Assembly (NCBI GenBank): GCA_009746045.1
Contig: RPFO01000027.1
Span: forward strand, 2,392,202-2,456,201
Origin: Mesostigma viride
Lineage: Eukaryota; Streptophyta; Mesostigmatophyceae; Mesostigmatales; Mesostigmataceae
Direction: 5' to 3'
DNA length: 64,000 nucleotides
A program made the position numbers and the translations under genes. The notes under the pieces were generated by a model. That model had not been told where the DNA came from, did not search any database, and was given only the letters and a program-made list of their open reading frames with translations. This document shows, one piece after another, positions 53,701 through 64,000 of the stretch (position 1 is its first letter; every line of letters begins with the position of its first letter).

Positions 53701-56700
53701 TCAAGTGCAGCAGCCGGTGTGCCAAGTGCTGGTAATTTGCCGGCCTTGCAACGGGTGCTGTTTGCAACAAGGGTTTGCCCGGCACAGACAAGAATAATGA
53801 TGACATAGATTGGAGGGGGGTCTGGGAGACCATGCAGTAGGGTTGGGAGCATTTATTGTGTTGTGGGAACATGCAAGCAGGCAATCATATGTACTACTAT
53901 GACAGCATGTGGACTAGAGTGCCAGGAGAAGGGTGATAGATGGGCACGTGCAGTTGGTGGGTAGGACGACCCACCCGGTGGCATCAGCGTCAGATGTTGA
54001 CATGTGTTGCGGCGCGCGCTGCTGCATGCGTGCGCTGATGTTCTCTGCGTGTGCGTTGCATGGCTGTACCTCCCTGGTCGGCCCATGGGGCTGGCAATCA
54101 CCCGAGGCATGCCTTTGGCTATGATTGCTTGATGCTGAGGGCTTGTTCGTTGGTAGTGGTGGTGGGGAGGGGGGGGTAGAGCACAGGCAGGCAATAGTCT
54201 ACAATCCCCTTCTTTTCCAACTGCACTAACCGTGCGACCAGCCAGCGCCGGTTGAGCTCACTGGCAGCCCTTACCGCTGCATGCTCACTGGCTGGTGGCA
54301 CCGCTACATGCTCAGTAACTGGTGGCACCGCTACATGCTTACTAGCTGGCGGCACATACTGGTAGCGGTTGCTTACATCACCTCGGTGCTGACCTGGCCG
54401 CACGTTTCTGCATGCGTTGGTCACGGTATTATCACAGGTACTTGTCCAGGGATTTGGCTCAGCTCGTCAGCAGCGACCCACCCACCATCCAGGTACCCGC
54501 CAGGGTGACAATGATGGCATAATTGCCATCAAACATTGCGGGATGTTTTTTTACTTCATGAGTGGGACACCAACCACTTCATTTTGTAGCAGCACTGGAG
54601 GCTTGATGCCTGACTTTGGCGCCGTCAAGACGCTGATAAAAGAAATGTGCTCAAATCCCAAAGATGGGGGTAGCTTTGGGGTCATTTCAAGAATGCTAAT
54701 TTGGAGCTCATGCTGCAAGTTCTACTAGTATCGGTTGTGGGCTGCAATATCTTCTTGAGCTAACCAGCAAGCAGGTATCGTGGCTGCGCTGTATGCTGGT
54801 CTACTGTTCAAGAAGACAAGGAATCATTTTGCTGGAACATGTTTTGTACCGGTGAACGTTCTGCATGCAATGATGCGCGCCCCCAGTGGCACGTGCGTGC
54901 CTTGGTTGCTGAGAGCAGGGAGACTGCACGCCCCTATATCGAGGGTTTACGCTAGCATAGGCTCTCGAATCATACTCCCATTTCCATGAAGCGGGACCCA
55001 CCGGCTGACACGTGGCACCACCCGTCGACACCTGGCACCCATCGGGCACGCTGGCTCGAGTCTTTCACCATATGTCACTTGATGTCCAGCGCAAAAAATT
55101 CATGCCCCTTTATAGGAGCCGCTGAATGGGCCGCCTCGTAGGGCTGCATGTAGACAACTCTGCTCTGCGTGTGCAACCCCTCTGGACAGGGGCTGGGTGT
55201 CCTGGATCTAGAACTATTTGGCAGGTGCAGCAAATGCCCCTCTTCGCCCGGTGAAGTGCTTACTTGACCCAGGTAAGTAGCCCCCCCCAAGTAGGCAGAC
55301 GTCCCTCACACGGCCGTCACGGCGCCTGCAGCCTGTGCTGGTGCCGCGCCAGCACTACTCCTGGTGGCTGCCCCGCTCCCCGGTGTGGGTGCTTTTCTAA
55401 TCATGTTATGTGGGCAGTGGGGACCGTACGTGATCGCACCGGCACAGACACTGTGCGGACATCCGCCGGTTGAACCTGTGTGCGTGCTTCCACACCCAAG
55501 CGGGCGGCGGCTTGTGGGTGTAGGGCTATGCTTCCTGCGTCCGCCATGTTGTAGCGTGTTTGGGCTTGCGAGGCAAATCCATGGCATAGGGGCACACGCT
55601 TGTGGTTGTCGGCGCTGATTATGAACCACACATTAGCCGTGCCTATATCCTGTATGCCATGACTTATGATGGGAGCTCATCCACGCACCACGCGCCATGC
55701 CAGCCGATGCTTGTGGCGGCTCCCACGATTAATTGCGCTCATGTGTCATCGACACTCATGTTGCTCATGCATCATCGACACCCATCATGTTGCTCATGCG
55801 TCATCAACACTCGTGCTTGTGCTCCCGCTGTCTGCGATCATCCGCAGCTCACGTTCGAGCCCAAGGCCATGCCCGCCGATGCCAAGGAGGACTTCTACAC
55901 GCAGAGCAAGGTCAACCAGTGCGTGGGCTGCGGCGAGCAGGGCCACTATTTACGCTACCGTGTCATACCCTGCTGCTACCGCCAGGTGGGCGCCTTGCCC
56001 TACTTTTGCCAGCAAATTACAGCTACATGTGTGGGTGTCTCTGTGTGTGTGCTGTACGTGTCTGTGCTTGCGTGCACTGTTGGGTGCCTGGTTGCCATCC
56101 ATGCAAACGACGCCACGTGGCTGCCATATAACGACACCCCCTGCCTTGTGGCTGTGTGCGAGCAGTGTATGCGTTGCGTAAGCACTGCACGCCTTGTGGC
56201 GCAGCGCGTTGCTGCCCATTGTTGTGTGATGACGAGTTGAAGCAGGGCACACGAATTAATCAGTTCTAGCAGGGCACATCATCTGGGTGGTATCCTGGGG
56301 CTCTTTTAAGGCATCCCTGTTTCGTACCAGCCCATGGGACTTCATCTGCCATCAAGTCATGTGCGCGCACAGCAATGGCCCCCCCCTCACCATGTCTTGG
56401 GACGCGAAGACTGTCTCGGCGTCCCTCACATGTGTGCATGCGCCCTCACATGCGTGCATGCACCCTCACATGCGTGCAGGCGCCCTCACATGCGTGCATG
56501 CGTCATGGTCGTGAATCCAGTGGCTTCATGTTGAGGGGAAGTGGTGTTCGGCTACCTACCTGCGTAGGGGAGTGGCCTGATCTTTATTTCATTCTGCATT
56601 ATCGAAAAGTGTGGGCTGCTATCTGATGTCGCCAATGCTGTTGCCTGTCTGTTGTTGCTTCTTGTGGTTGCTCGTTGTTGTTGCTATGTTGGGGTGGTGA

Positions 56701-59700
56701 CCCTCGCCTCATGCGACGTTTGCCTCATGCCACGTTGCGGCGCACAGCATTTCCCAGTCAAGTTCAAGAGCCACCGCTCGCACGACATCGTGCTCCTCTG
56801 CATCGACTGCCACGAGGTCGCCATGAAGGTGAGGTAGTAGGATGGCATGAAGTTGAGGGCGAAAGGGGGCATGGTGAATGGGGCCATGAAGGTGAGGGCA
56901 GAAAGGGGGCCACGAAGGTGAGGGCGCACGTACGTGCGTGGGGTGGTCACGTGCTGAAGGTACGGACAGGAGTGGAGGACGGGAGGGGAGGGCTGTGCTG
57001 GATGGGTTGCGGTCATGAAGGTGCGGACGAAAGGGAAAAGGGGGAATTCTGAGTGGGGCCATGCAGGTGAGGACCGGAAGAAGCGTACGCGGTGGCCACA
57101 AAAGCGGTACACAACGGGGCGCTCAGCGTAAGGACACCAATGCGCACGTGGGGCCATGCAGGCAATGACAGCACACATGTGCGATGGGTGTGAGGTCACA
57201 AGGAGTTTATCATGCAAGCGCACGCATGGGTGGGTGGCCATCGAGCGTTGCCTTGTAGACACATCAGATAGACTAGCTGGCACCGAGCCCACGCAGCCGG
57301 GGCGCTCTCTCCTCCAACGTATCGAAGCAAGCGGCGGTGTTTAGCACTCCTTGCGCTCCTGATGGCCATCACGGAGGCCCTGAGCGTTGTGATGCACGTG
57401 TGGCGGCCATCGCGTGCGCTGCCATCAGCCACCCGCCCACGGGTAACCCCGTCTGTCAACCTGTTGTCGCATTCTCAGGCAAGTATGCGCGGGGCCGTCA
57501 CAGAGCACACGTCCTCCACGCATTACAGGGACTGGTGAATATGCCATCCCCTATTTCTGTGGATGACCCAGGAAGGGGGCTGTCCTTTGCTTGACAGCAG
57601 CAGGTATCCTTTTCAGCCTTTTGTTTGCAGGGTTGTTTCAGCCTGTGTTGTATATCTGTATGCGCTCGTGTCGGGTGGCGGTTCATCTGTCCCTCTGGGA
57701 GTCTGGATGCCTTTGCCACATCTGTGCCCCCTAGGGGCGCGAGTTCATGGGATATTGTTGTGGGATGCCAGAATGAGCGGCCGCCCTTCAATGCATCCCT
57801 CACAAGCGCGAAGGGGTGTGCATTGGGGAAGGGGGGGGTCGGGAGTAGGGGGGGCCACTCTAAGTTCCACGAGGGTGACCCCATTTGCCTTTGGGGTCAG
57901 CTTGTTTGGGCGTAGCTTGGCAACAGCGCATAAGCCCTAGGGCGAAATGGTGGGCGCCTGGTATCTTCCACCTTACCCCACACAAAAGCACGATGGATAT
58001 ACGTCGAACGATTGTACCTGTGCCTGTGCCTACGCAATGTGCCCTGGGCAAAACCACAGGAACCAGTTGTAGGCCCCCCACCTGAGGGCCGTGATAAATA
58101 ATGGCAGTTCTGTGGTGGGGTGTGAAGAGAGGAGAGGGGGCATGGTGTTGGTGAAGGCGTGCCGATGGTATCAAGGCATGGCACAAGGGCGAGCGGTCTC
58201 ACGTCCCGGTAAAACTATGACTGCTTTTGATCGCTGTTGCATGCGGCATCTGGGGCGGGCATCTTCAAGTGTCTGTTGCCATACCTGGCCAAGGGGGTGT
58301 GGCACACCATCACCCATAAGCACGCGACTTTCAAGTGCGTGAGATGATGTCGTCGTGACGTGTGGCAGGCTAGCATCGGCGCAGGAGTATAGGCATAGGC
58401 ATAGGGACAGTAGTTTGACGTATATGTATATTGCTATTGTGTATGGTAATATTACACACTAATGTGTATGGTCATGTGGAAGATGCCTGTGGCCCCGCCA
58501 TGGGTGCCATATCCAACCACACCGCTCATCCCATACCACGTGCGCTTGAACCACTCTCAAAACACGAGTGATGAACAAACTTAGGCCCTTTCCTCCCATG
58601 TGCCACTAGGCATCCAGTGTTCACAGTGTTCCTTTTACAAGTAAGTGAATAACTATATTCCAGTTGCTAGTCAAGACTATCAGCTAATGACACAAACTTG
58701 GGGGTGCCTGCATAAACCCTAGGCTGGCCGTCCCCTGTCCCCCCAAAAGCGTGGGTGGGTGTGGAGTCATGAACCACAGGTAGGCCCACCGCCATCTACC
58801 TCCCCCATTGTACAAACATCCCCAACATGGGGGGGGGGGGGAACCTGTGCCAGAAATATGTTTGTTACAAAATTGTTTCTAAAGCTAGTGGCACGCACCC
58901 TGACCCTTATGCAGCATGTAGAGTACAAGATAAGCAGCGTTAGCTCACAAAGCGCATGTGCGGGAACAAAATATAGTAAGGTAGCTTGATCGGACCGTTG
59001 TATCCACCTCGTATTCTTGCCTGGGATCGTAGTGGTAGTAGGTAGCGGACCGTGGTATCGTGCTACTGCTTGTATAGCGCAGGATTGCTATTAAGTTGTT
59101 CACCATCCACCTGGCCTGCCGTGGTTAACTGCGTGTTTTGTTCATAGGTTGTCCGCTGACTTGCCGGCTCATTCCCCGCACCCCACCGGCACCTGCAGGG
59201 TGCCGAGAGGCTCAAGCGGGCGATTGCGGAGGAGTTCGGCGTGCCGCTGCAGGTTGAAGAGGAGCGCTGCACGCTGGTGGGGGCGGAGGATGGTAGCAGC
59301 TGCGTGGCTGTGGGGGCGGGTGGCGTTGCGGGGGCTGGGGCCGACGGTGGCAGCATCAGGCCCGCGTCATCCTCATCAGTTAGTGTGGAGTCCTCCAAAG
59401 ATATTGCTTGCGGTGGCGCGTGGGCTGAGGAGCTATGTGGGCGGGCATCGGCTGGCATGGCCCCAGGCCCCAGGCAGGGTGCTGGGAAGAGTGTACCGTT
59501 GCGTGAGGCGTACAAGGCCGCGCGCGCGTTGCGGCGGGAGGGCGGGCGGATGCCAGCCGCCAGGGTGCAGCAGCTCACAGAGGTGGGTGTATGCGTATGT
59601 GTATGTGTGCATGCCATCGTGCCCACGAGGTGGTAATGAGGGGGGGAAGGAGGCCGTGCAGTTGTGCATGGATAGACAGAGGCAGAGGCAGAGGGTGAGA

Positions 59701-62218
59701 CCGTTATGCCGGTGTGCGCGTGTGTGAGCGTGATATTGGCGGGAATAAGGTCATAGTATGCAAACTAGGGTGGTGATGAGAGGGTATGTAAATTAGGGTG
59801 GTTATGAGAGGGGGAGTCGCGGGCGCACATCTGCAGTGGATGTGCGCGTGAAGGTGAGCTGGCAATAGGAGTGTGGTGCAGTTGATGTGGGTGCGCAGGG
59901 ATACAAGGATGCTGGGATGCAGGGATGCATTGGGAGTATGCATCCGCACTGTGGGAGGATGGTAGCCACTCGACAAACAAAAAATGGACAAGGAGCGAGG
60001 CAAAGTGCACAAGCAGACGCATCCCAGGGCCATGGGCATGGGCGTTGACCTTGTTGCTTGATCAGAGAGCAGGGCGTGAACCCCAGGGACAGAAATGCAT
60101 AGGGTGGCTTTGGCGGGCCAATGGGAGGGAGGAGGAGGGGGGGGTTGATGGGTGAATCCCGAATCTGGATTGTTCGTTTTTTCTCAGAGAGGGAACGAGG
60201 ACGGTGTGTCTGCGAGGAACGCGGGGCAGGTCGCAGGCCCAGCAATCTCTCACGCGTACTTATCGGAGCGTGGGCCGTCTCATTACTGGCAAGTGCCACC
60301 GCTGGCTTGATTGCTTTCTCGTTTGTTTTCTTGTTGTCGTTGTTGTGTCCTCCCTGGCTCGGGTCATGATCGCAGGGAAGGGACTTGTGTTTACGTTTCT
60401 TCCAACACGTTATAGCAAGCACTAGGGGTGCCGTAGTTGGAAGCTGCGCTGCTTGCTACCTGCATGCATTACATACTGTGAAACTGACGTTTCCTCCTAG
60501 GTCTCATCTTTTCCTTGCATTAGTTGTTGTGCCGGTGCCCGCTGCATAGGCCGACGTCCCGTATTTTCAGCGCCCCTACAGCATGCTAGCCTCAATGGTT
60601 GTTGACCATATAGGTTATGTGCCCTGGGTGTCCTGGATGGCATAGTGGCTGCCCCGGTGGTGGGTGCGTCAACCGCCGACCCTCTGGCCCATGTGCAGCG
60701 CAGAGACGCCCACGCTTTGAGCCTAAGCTCCCGATCTTTCTTACCCCTTTCCTTTCTTTGTTCCATCGCCTCGCCCCTGAGATCACCCAACTTGCCCTTG
60801 CCTGCTTCCGACATGTTTGTGCCCTCTGGCTCCCCCCCCCCCCACTCTCTCGCGCATATGCACACTGTCGAATACGAAAAATGCTTTTCGCGTGGGGTCG
60901 GGTGGCACCAGCTCTTGCGCGGCTACTTTGGGCGACGTGACGTGGGCGACGACGACGTGCAGGCGCTGTGCTCTCTGGTTGCCAACAGCCGCCGCCAGCG
61001 CAGCAAGCAGCGACGCGGGACCGCGCAAGCGCTGGGGCAGGGGGCGGAGCAGGGAGGGGTGGCGGCTGTGGAAGAGGAGGAGGAGGACGAGGAGGATCCT
61101 GCATTTAGACAGTTGCCAGCTGTCAGGGGGCATGCACATGCCAGCAATGCCAACTTAGAAGCACCGTGCTTGCAACAGGTGGCGACCGGTGGTGGGAGCA
61201 CAGGCGATGATGTGGGCGCAAGAGTGAGCAGATTGGGCGCAAGTCCGGATCTCAGTGAAGCCTCTTCTCCTGGGCATGCTTCCTCCCCGATGACAGCGAA
61301 CAGGCAGCCATCAGTGCCAGGTGGCAACGAGGGAGGAGACCCGGGGGACCACCGCGGCCCATACGATCGCCCCCGCACTCTCCGCTTGCATCCATCCCAG
61401 TCAGGCCACCGCCTGCACGGCCAGCGTGTGGTGGAGGCCATGCTAGCTGACAAGCAGCACGCCGAGGCGAGGCTGACCGCATTTGTGGAGCGGTGGCGCG
61501 CGCACTTTGTTGCAACGCTGCGACCGCGGGCACTGCCGGCAAAGTGGGACGTGTCGCACAGGTAGGTGAAAGCGCACAGGTGGGTGGCGGGTGCAAGCGG
61601 GTGGGTGGCGGTGCACAAGTGCCAGGTGGCGGCATCACAGTGGTGGGCACGTCTGTCCGGGTGACCCTAGTCGTGTGCATTGCGAGCGGCTCACCAAAAG
61701 TGGCACGGGGGCGGCCACGAGCCCCATTAGGGCGTGGAGTGATGGAGCGGACTTGCAGCATTTCGAAGTGGGCGGGTTGATATTAAAATGGGCTCTTGAC
61801 TTCCCTTAACTCGATAGTTGAGGTCAGCAATGGTGGGCCTGCCCATCAGCAGGTACACCTCTCCGTGCGTCTGCATCGCTAAACAAGGTTCAGTCGCAAT
61901 CCATGTTTGCCTTGCGTTTTTTTTTAGTGGCTTCGCTGTCTGTTGCACTTAGGGATCCTGCTAAATATAGCACATCAAGTTATATAACAAACGCTTGCGA
62001 TACGATATACATACACTGGGGCAGCAAGCAGTTGCTGGATGGCCGATGTTGGTGTCTGCCGCGGGCCGCAACAATCCATTGCTGACCATCGTGGGATGGT
62101 CCGTTGCGGACCATAATTTCCTCCGTCACTGGGTGGGGGGCTGCACAGGTCACAGCGCAATTTTGGGGAGTACAGCATCTACAGCGAGCGCACGTCGTGC
62201 GATGGAATTCATGCGTAG
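44789..62218 (+). CDS. RRP6L3: RRP6-like 3 exonuclease homologue (DEDDy + HRDC-like + EXD2-type C-terminus)
   Basis: Thirteen exons: 44774/44789-45076, 45837-46022, 47029-47115, 48700-49509, 50436-50495, 51379-52187, 53115-53171, 54438-54492, 55848-55985, 56748-56828, 59199-59582, 60912-61561, 62149-62218. All introns are GT-AG and phases agree; from ATG 44789 the product is 1224 aa. The DEDDy exonuclease core is complete: D81 and E83 (AVDVEHRES), D138 (GAANDVVWLQRDF), Y203 and D207 (AYARTDSHYLLYI). An HRDC-like segment spans exons 4-6 (AFAGAVEQICLWRDAL, HDEAPRRVLSDDA). The C-terminal part has KKPVYSNC, LAPDGSVLCHCDKKK, CVGCGEQGHYLRYRVIP and KSHRSHDIVLLCIDCHEV (zinc/HNH-like, as in EXD2), ending DVSHRSQRNFGEYSIYSE. 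Exons 4 and 6 hold long low-complexity inserts. The role is 3'-5' RNA trimming; plant RRP6L3 is reported as membrane-associated. The true first exon is unresolved. Confidence 0.92.
45044..45125 (+). repeat. 41-bp tandem duplication spanning an exon end and its splice donor
   Basis: 45044-45084 and 45085-45125 are near-identical and each contains GCTTGCTGCAG|GTAAAC. The first GT (45077) is the donor that keeps the reading frame; the second (45118) is an equally good decoy 41 nt downstream that would shift the frame. Confidence 0.9.
45285..45556 (+). repeat. GCCC tetranucleotide tract in RRP6L3 intron
   Basis: About 270 bp of CCCG/GCCC units with CCG interruptions and a few CTGC variants. The plus strand is almost purely C and G. 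ORFs across it (Pro/Ala/Arg or Gly/Arg/Ala) are artefacts. Confidence 0.95.
45720..45836 (+). repeat. GTGCG/CATGCATG tandem repeat ending at a splice acceptor
   Basis: Four imperfect units of about 29 bp (GTGCGCATGCATGTGCGTG and similar) run up to the acceptor GTGCGCCAG|ATATCC. The last unit provides the acceptor AG. Confidence 0.8.
46011..46110 (+). repeat. four tandem copies of an exon-end/donor segment
   Basis: GACACCGCGCAG|GTGAGG (the real donor, GT at 46023) is followed by GACACCGCGCAGGTCAG, GCCACCGCACAGGTGGG and ACCACCGCACAGGTTTT, with GT at 46051, 46082 and 46104. The copies diverge with distance from the exon. Confidence 0.85.
47116..47718 (+). repeat. nine 67-bp units derived from exon 3 end plus donor
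   Basis: Nine units of exactly 67 bp. Each ends CCACCCACAAGAAGATGCAG|GTGCGAGGG, matching the exon end GCCACCAATAAGAAGATGCAG|GTGCGAGGG. The units differ by only a few substitutions (GCCTATC versus GTTTATC, ATGCGAG versus ATGGGAG). Each carries a second AG|GT (GGGCAG|GTATCG). All three plus frames are open, producing spurious ORFs of up to 390 codons. Confidence 0.95.
51270..51378 (+). repeat. GCCACCTC pyrimidine repeat ending at a splice acceptor
   Basis: Repeated TCGCCACC/TGCCACC words form a polypyrimidine tract of about 100 nt ending in CCACCTCGCCAG|GCG, the acceptor of exon 6. Several copies end in CCACCTCG, so the acceptor unit itself is duplicated. Confidence 0.75.
53440..53655 (+). repeat. 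degenerate TGCTTGTTTAG repeat in intron
   Basis: More than ten imperfect copies of an 11-12 bp word (TGCTTGTTTAG, TGTTTGCTTAG and similar) within intron 7 of the RRP6L3-like gene. Confidence 0.65.
54270..54365 (+). repeat. tandem repeat of about 30 bp in intron 7
   Basis: About three to four copies of CCGCTACATGCTCACTGGC-type units, about 70 bp upstream of exon 8. Confidence 0.7.
55735..55815 (+). repeat. tandem repeat of about 28 bp before exon 9
   Basis: Three imperfect units built on GCTCATGCRTCATCRACAC within intron 8, ending about 30 bp before the exon 9 acceptor. Confidence 0.6.
56428..56506 (+). repeat. 20-bp CCCTCACATGCGTGCATGCG repeat in intron 9
   Basis: Four near-perfect tandem units in intron 9 of the RRP6L3-like gene. 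Confidence 0.8.
56815..57075 (+). repeat. seven spaced copies of the exon 10 end and donor
   Basis: The real junction GCCATGAAG|GTGAGG (GT 56829) is followed by copies near 56845 (GCATGAAGTTGAGG), 56884 (CCATGAAGGTGAGG), 56910 (CCACGAAGGTGAGG), 56953 (TGAAGGTACGG), 57013 (TCATGAAGGTGCGG) and 57060 (CCATGCAGGTGAGG). Several are trailed by GCGAAAGGG-like words. Confidence 0.85.
61553..61640 (+). repeat. duplicated exon 12 end and donor
   Basis: GTCGCACAG|GTAGGTG (real donor) is followed by GCGCACAGGTGGGTGGCGG, then GGGTGGGTGGCGGTGCACAAG. The first downstream copy carries a plausible decoy donor about 16 nt away. Confidence 0.75.
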
Positions 62219-64000
62219 TAGTCTGCAAATTGCGCGTTGTGGTAGCGATGTGGTGGTGACGTGGTGGCGACGTGATGGTGACGTGATATTTTGACAGTGT
62301 TCACCTTGCCATTTTTGCAAACTGAAATTGTGTGCGCCCTCACCGCCACATCTCTTGCCGCTAGCACCAAACAGACGGTGCCTTTGGGGTGACGTGGCAC
62401 AAGCGATCTTTTGTGCCCATGGGTAATAAAACCATCAAAATGTGTTGGCTTCTTTTCATGAGCACTGGTGTAGCGCGTGGCTATCGGGACGCGCTATATC
62501 TATTGGGAGCACGTGGTGCACATGACCAATCTAGATGCGATGATGATAAACAAGCAATTCCATGCACTTCTGGATTTCCATGCACATACACTAGTAGCTA
62601 CAATTTTAAGTCTGCCCCTCTACCCTAAGTCAATAAGGTAGGAAATTAAGTAAGGGGACTCGGCGCGGCGAATTTTTTCCGTGCCGAAAAAATTTCCGCG
62701 GTACCTTCCATACCGTGAAAAGTTGGTGCACGGTGCGCGCACACCTCAGGGAAGTGGCCATGGCGATAGTTACTTTTAGGCGAAATGTGACAAACTTGGC
62801 ATCCTGAAGGCAGAAAATATGCTCGAATGTTGCACAAGATTAGTTACTGATTCTATTTTATTGCGGGATGGCTGTGATCTACAAAATCGCTTGATTTCTT
62901 TCTTTACCATCGGCAGGGGGGAGCCGACCAGAAATTTCTATCGGGATTAATAAAGTAAAATGGATGCATGGGGCTGTGATTGTCGAGTTTTATAAGCTTC
63001 AATGGTCATAAGGGAAGCTCCTGGATCGATTATTTTTGAATCCGGAAAAAAAAAATCCCCGATGCTTTCTTTACCTTTTGCGTCATTTACGGTAAGATCG
63101 CAATTAGGCCTGCGCAATGTGCTAGCCTCTTCATGACGAGCTACTGGCCTCTTTTGCGCTCTTGGGCATACAAAAATGCCGGCTATGGTACACACGTCTT
63201 TTGTAAGCATTTTCAGGACTGGTTTCTTAGCTCGTTAAACGAAATATATTTGCCTTCTTTCCGGCCAGGTGCTGCCATTATATTGTGGGTCGTGGCGCTG
63301 CATGGTTAGATTCCTAGATGGTTTTTTAGCGGCCTCGTTTAGGTCGTGGCTAGCCTGCTACAACGCGCGGCCTGTGGGGAAGGAGCCTTGCTTGGTTGAT
63401 CTTACGATCTGTTTTGCGACTACTAAGGGGAGCGGAGTGTGAGTGGGTGCCGCTGCCTCATGGCTGCCGTGCGAGATATGCTTCTGGAAAGGGTGAAAGT
63501 CCGTGCAAATGACCTTTGGACTACTCAAAAGTATTGGGACGTAGTTCTAAGTACTTCATTGGTAGGGCAATCTACTCCAAACTAGTTCAAACTAGGTGAA
63601 ACTAGTGTAGACTCGTTTAGGTGTAGCATAACCTGCCCAAGAGGCGGTCACTAAACACCTTGGTTGATGTACATTGTGGCTAAATGTAGTACAATGTCAA
63701 AAGAATCAGTACAAATGGGTCCTTTGTAGTACAACTGGTCAATGGCACCTGGGCGCCACGCCAGTACTGTACCGGACTTGCATCCGTCATCGTGCACATG
63801 CAATGCAGCCAATTTATTCAGGTAGCGAATGCAACACATGCTTTATTATCAGTTTTCAGAAAACTGATAATAAACCCTTCGTGGGTCATTCACTCGTTCT
63901 TTTTGCGCTCATCAAGCACAATATTTTCCGCATCATATTAAGTGATTCCGCAGCAAGGAATGGCGTGAAATAGACCCATTCCGAGGGCTTTCGCGCAAAC
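62219..64000. other. downstream region of RRP6L3-like gene, no gene recognised
   Basis: Presumed 3' UTR followed by intergenic sequence. A short GTGGTGACGTGGTGGCGACG-type repeat lies at 62245-62290 and an AATAAA at 62425-62430. Short ACTAG-containing repeats lie near 63580-63620. No ORF with family resemblance was found. Confidence 0.35.
63842..63874. repeat. perfect 15-bp inverted repeat with 3-nt loop
   Basis: TTTATTATCAGTTTT at 63842-63856 and its exact reverse complement at 63860-63874, separated by CAG. It could form a stable hairpin in RNA or a cruciform in DNA. No neighbouring gene explains it. Confidence 0.7.

Noticed and set aside
60645-60911. Upstream part of the plus-strand ORF that ends at 61565
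   Set aside because: Lies before the acceptor at 60911. Homology to RRP6L3 starts only at LLRGYFGRRD, so the upstream codons are intron.

Overview
The window is nuclear DNA of a eukaryote with GT-AG introns, and most likely a green alga (chlorophyte or prasinophyte grade). Three observations support this. A spliced gene at 44.3-62.2 kb matches the plant/algal RRP6-like 3 architecture. A two-exon gene at 9.5-10.5 kb encodes a thylakoid-type membrane protein with a DnaJ-type zinc finger, like LQY1/BSD2. Donors are mostly GTGAG-type, and TGTAA poly(A)-like signals follow two of the genes. I cannot name the species.

Layout. 1-0.64 kb: three nested 3' ends of non-LTR retrotransposons with readable target-site duplications. 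0.95-2.06 kb: C-terminal exon of an unknown minus-strand gene. 2.4-6.76 kb: a very long heptanucleotide satellite, then an AGGG microsatellite. 7.7-8.4 kb: weak minus-strand exons. 9.5-10.5 kb: the LQY1/BSD2-like gene. 11.5-14.06 kb: non-LTR pieces (an ORF1 protein with a 3' UTR but no ORF2, and a truncated reverse transcriptase). 15.5-17.06 kb: broken Ty3-like gag. 17.06-23.22 kb: a nearly complete Ty1/copia-type element with two LTRs of about 348 bp, followed by a decayed relative. 25.5-31.3 kb: Ty3-like gag and protease fragments on the minus strand. 32.3-32.8 kb: a lone RNase H1-type hybrid-binding domain. 34.1-36.6 kb: two more broken LINE reverse transcriptases.

37.4-43.6 kb (minus): a five-exon secreted subtilase-fold protease whose His motif is replaced, followed by Cys-rich Dictyostelium-type repeats and a C-terminal beta-rich region. 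All four introns are phase-consistent and give 1069 aa.

44.8-62.2 kb (plus): the RRP6L3-like gene. Thirteen phase-consistent exons give about 1224 aa: a DEDDy 3'-5' exonuclease, an HRDC-like segment, then a C-terminal zinc/HNH-like module shared with EXD2. All catalytic residues are visible. The first exon is unresolved.

Most interesting observation. In several introns of the RRP6L3 gene the exon end plus 5' splice site has been tandemly duplicated, from a 41-bp doublet to nine 67-bp units, so decoy donors follow the real one. Intron 1 of the protease gene shows a decayed version. Other tandem repeats end exactly at acceptors. This looks like locus-wide intron growth seeded at splice sites. 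A second candidate novelty is the copia-type element: its protease-like domain lies between integrase and RT, and its catalytic motifs are unusual.
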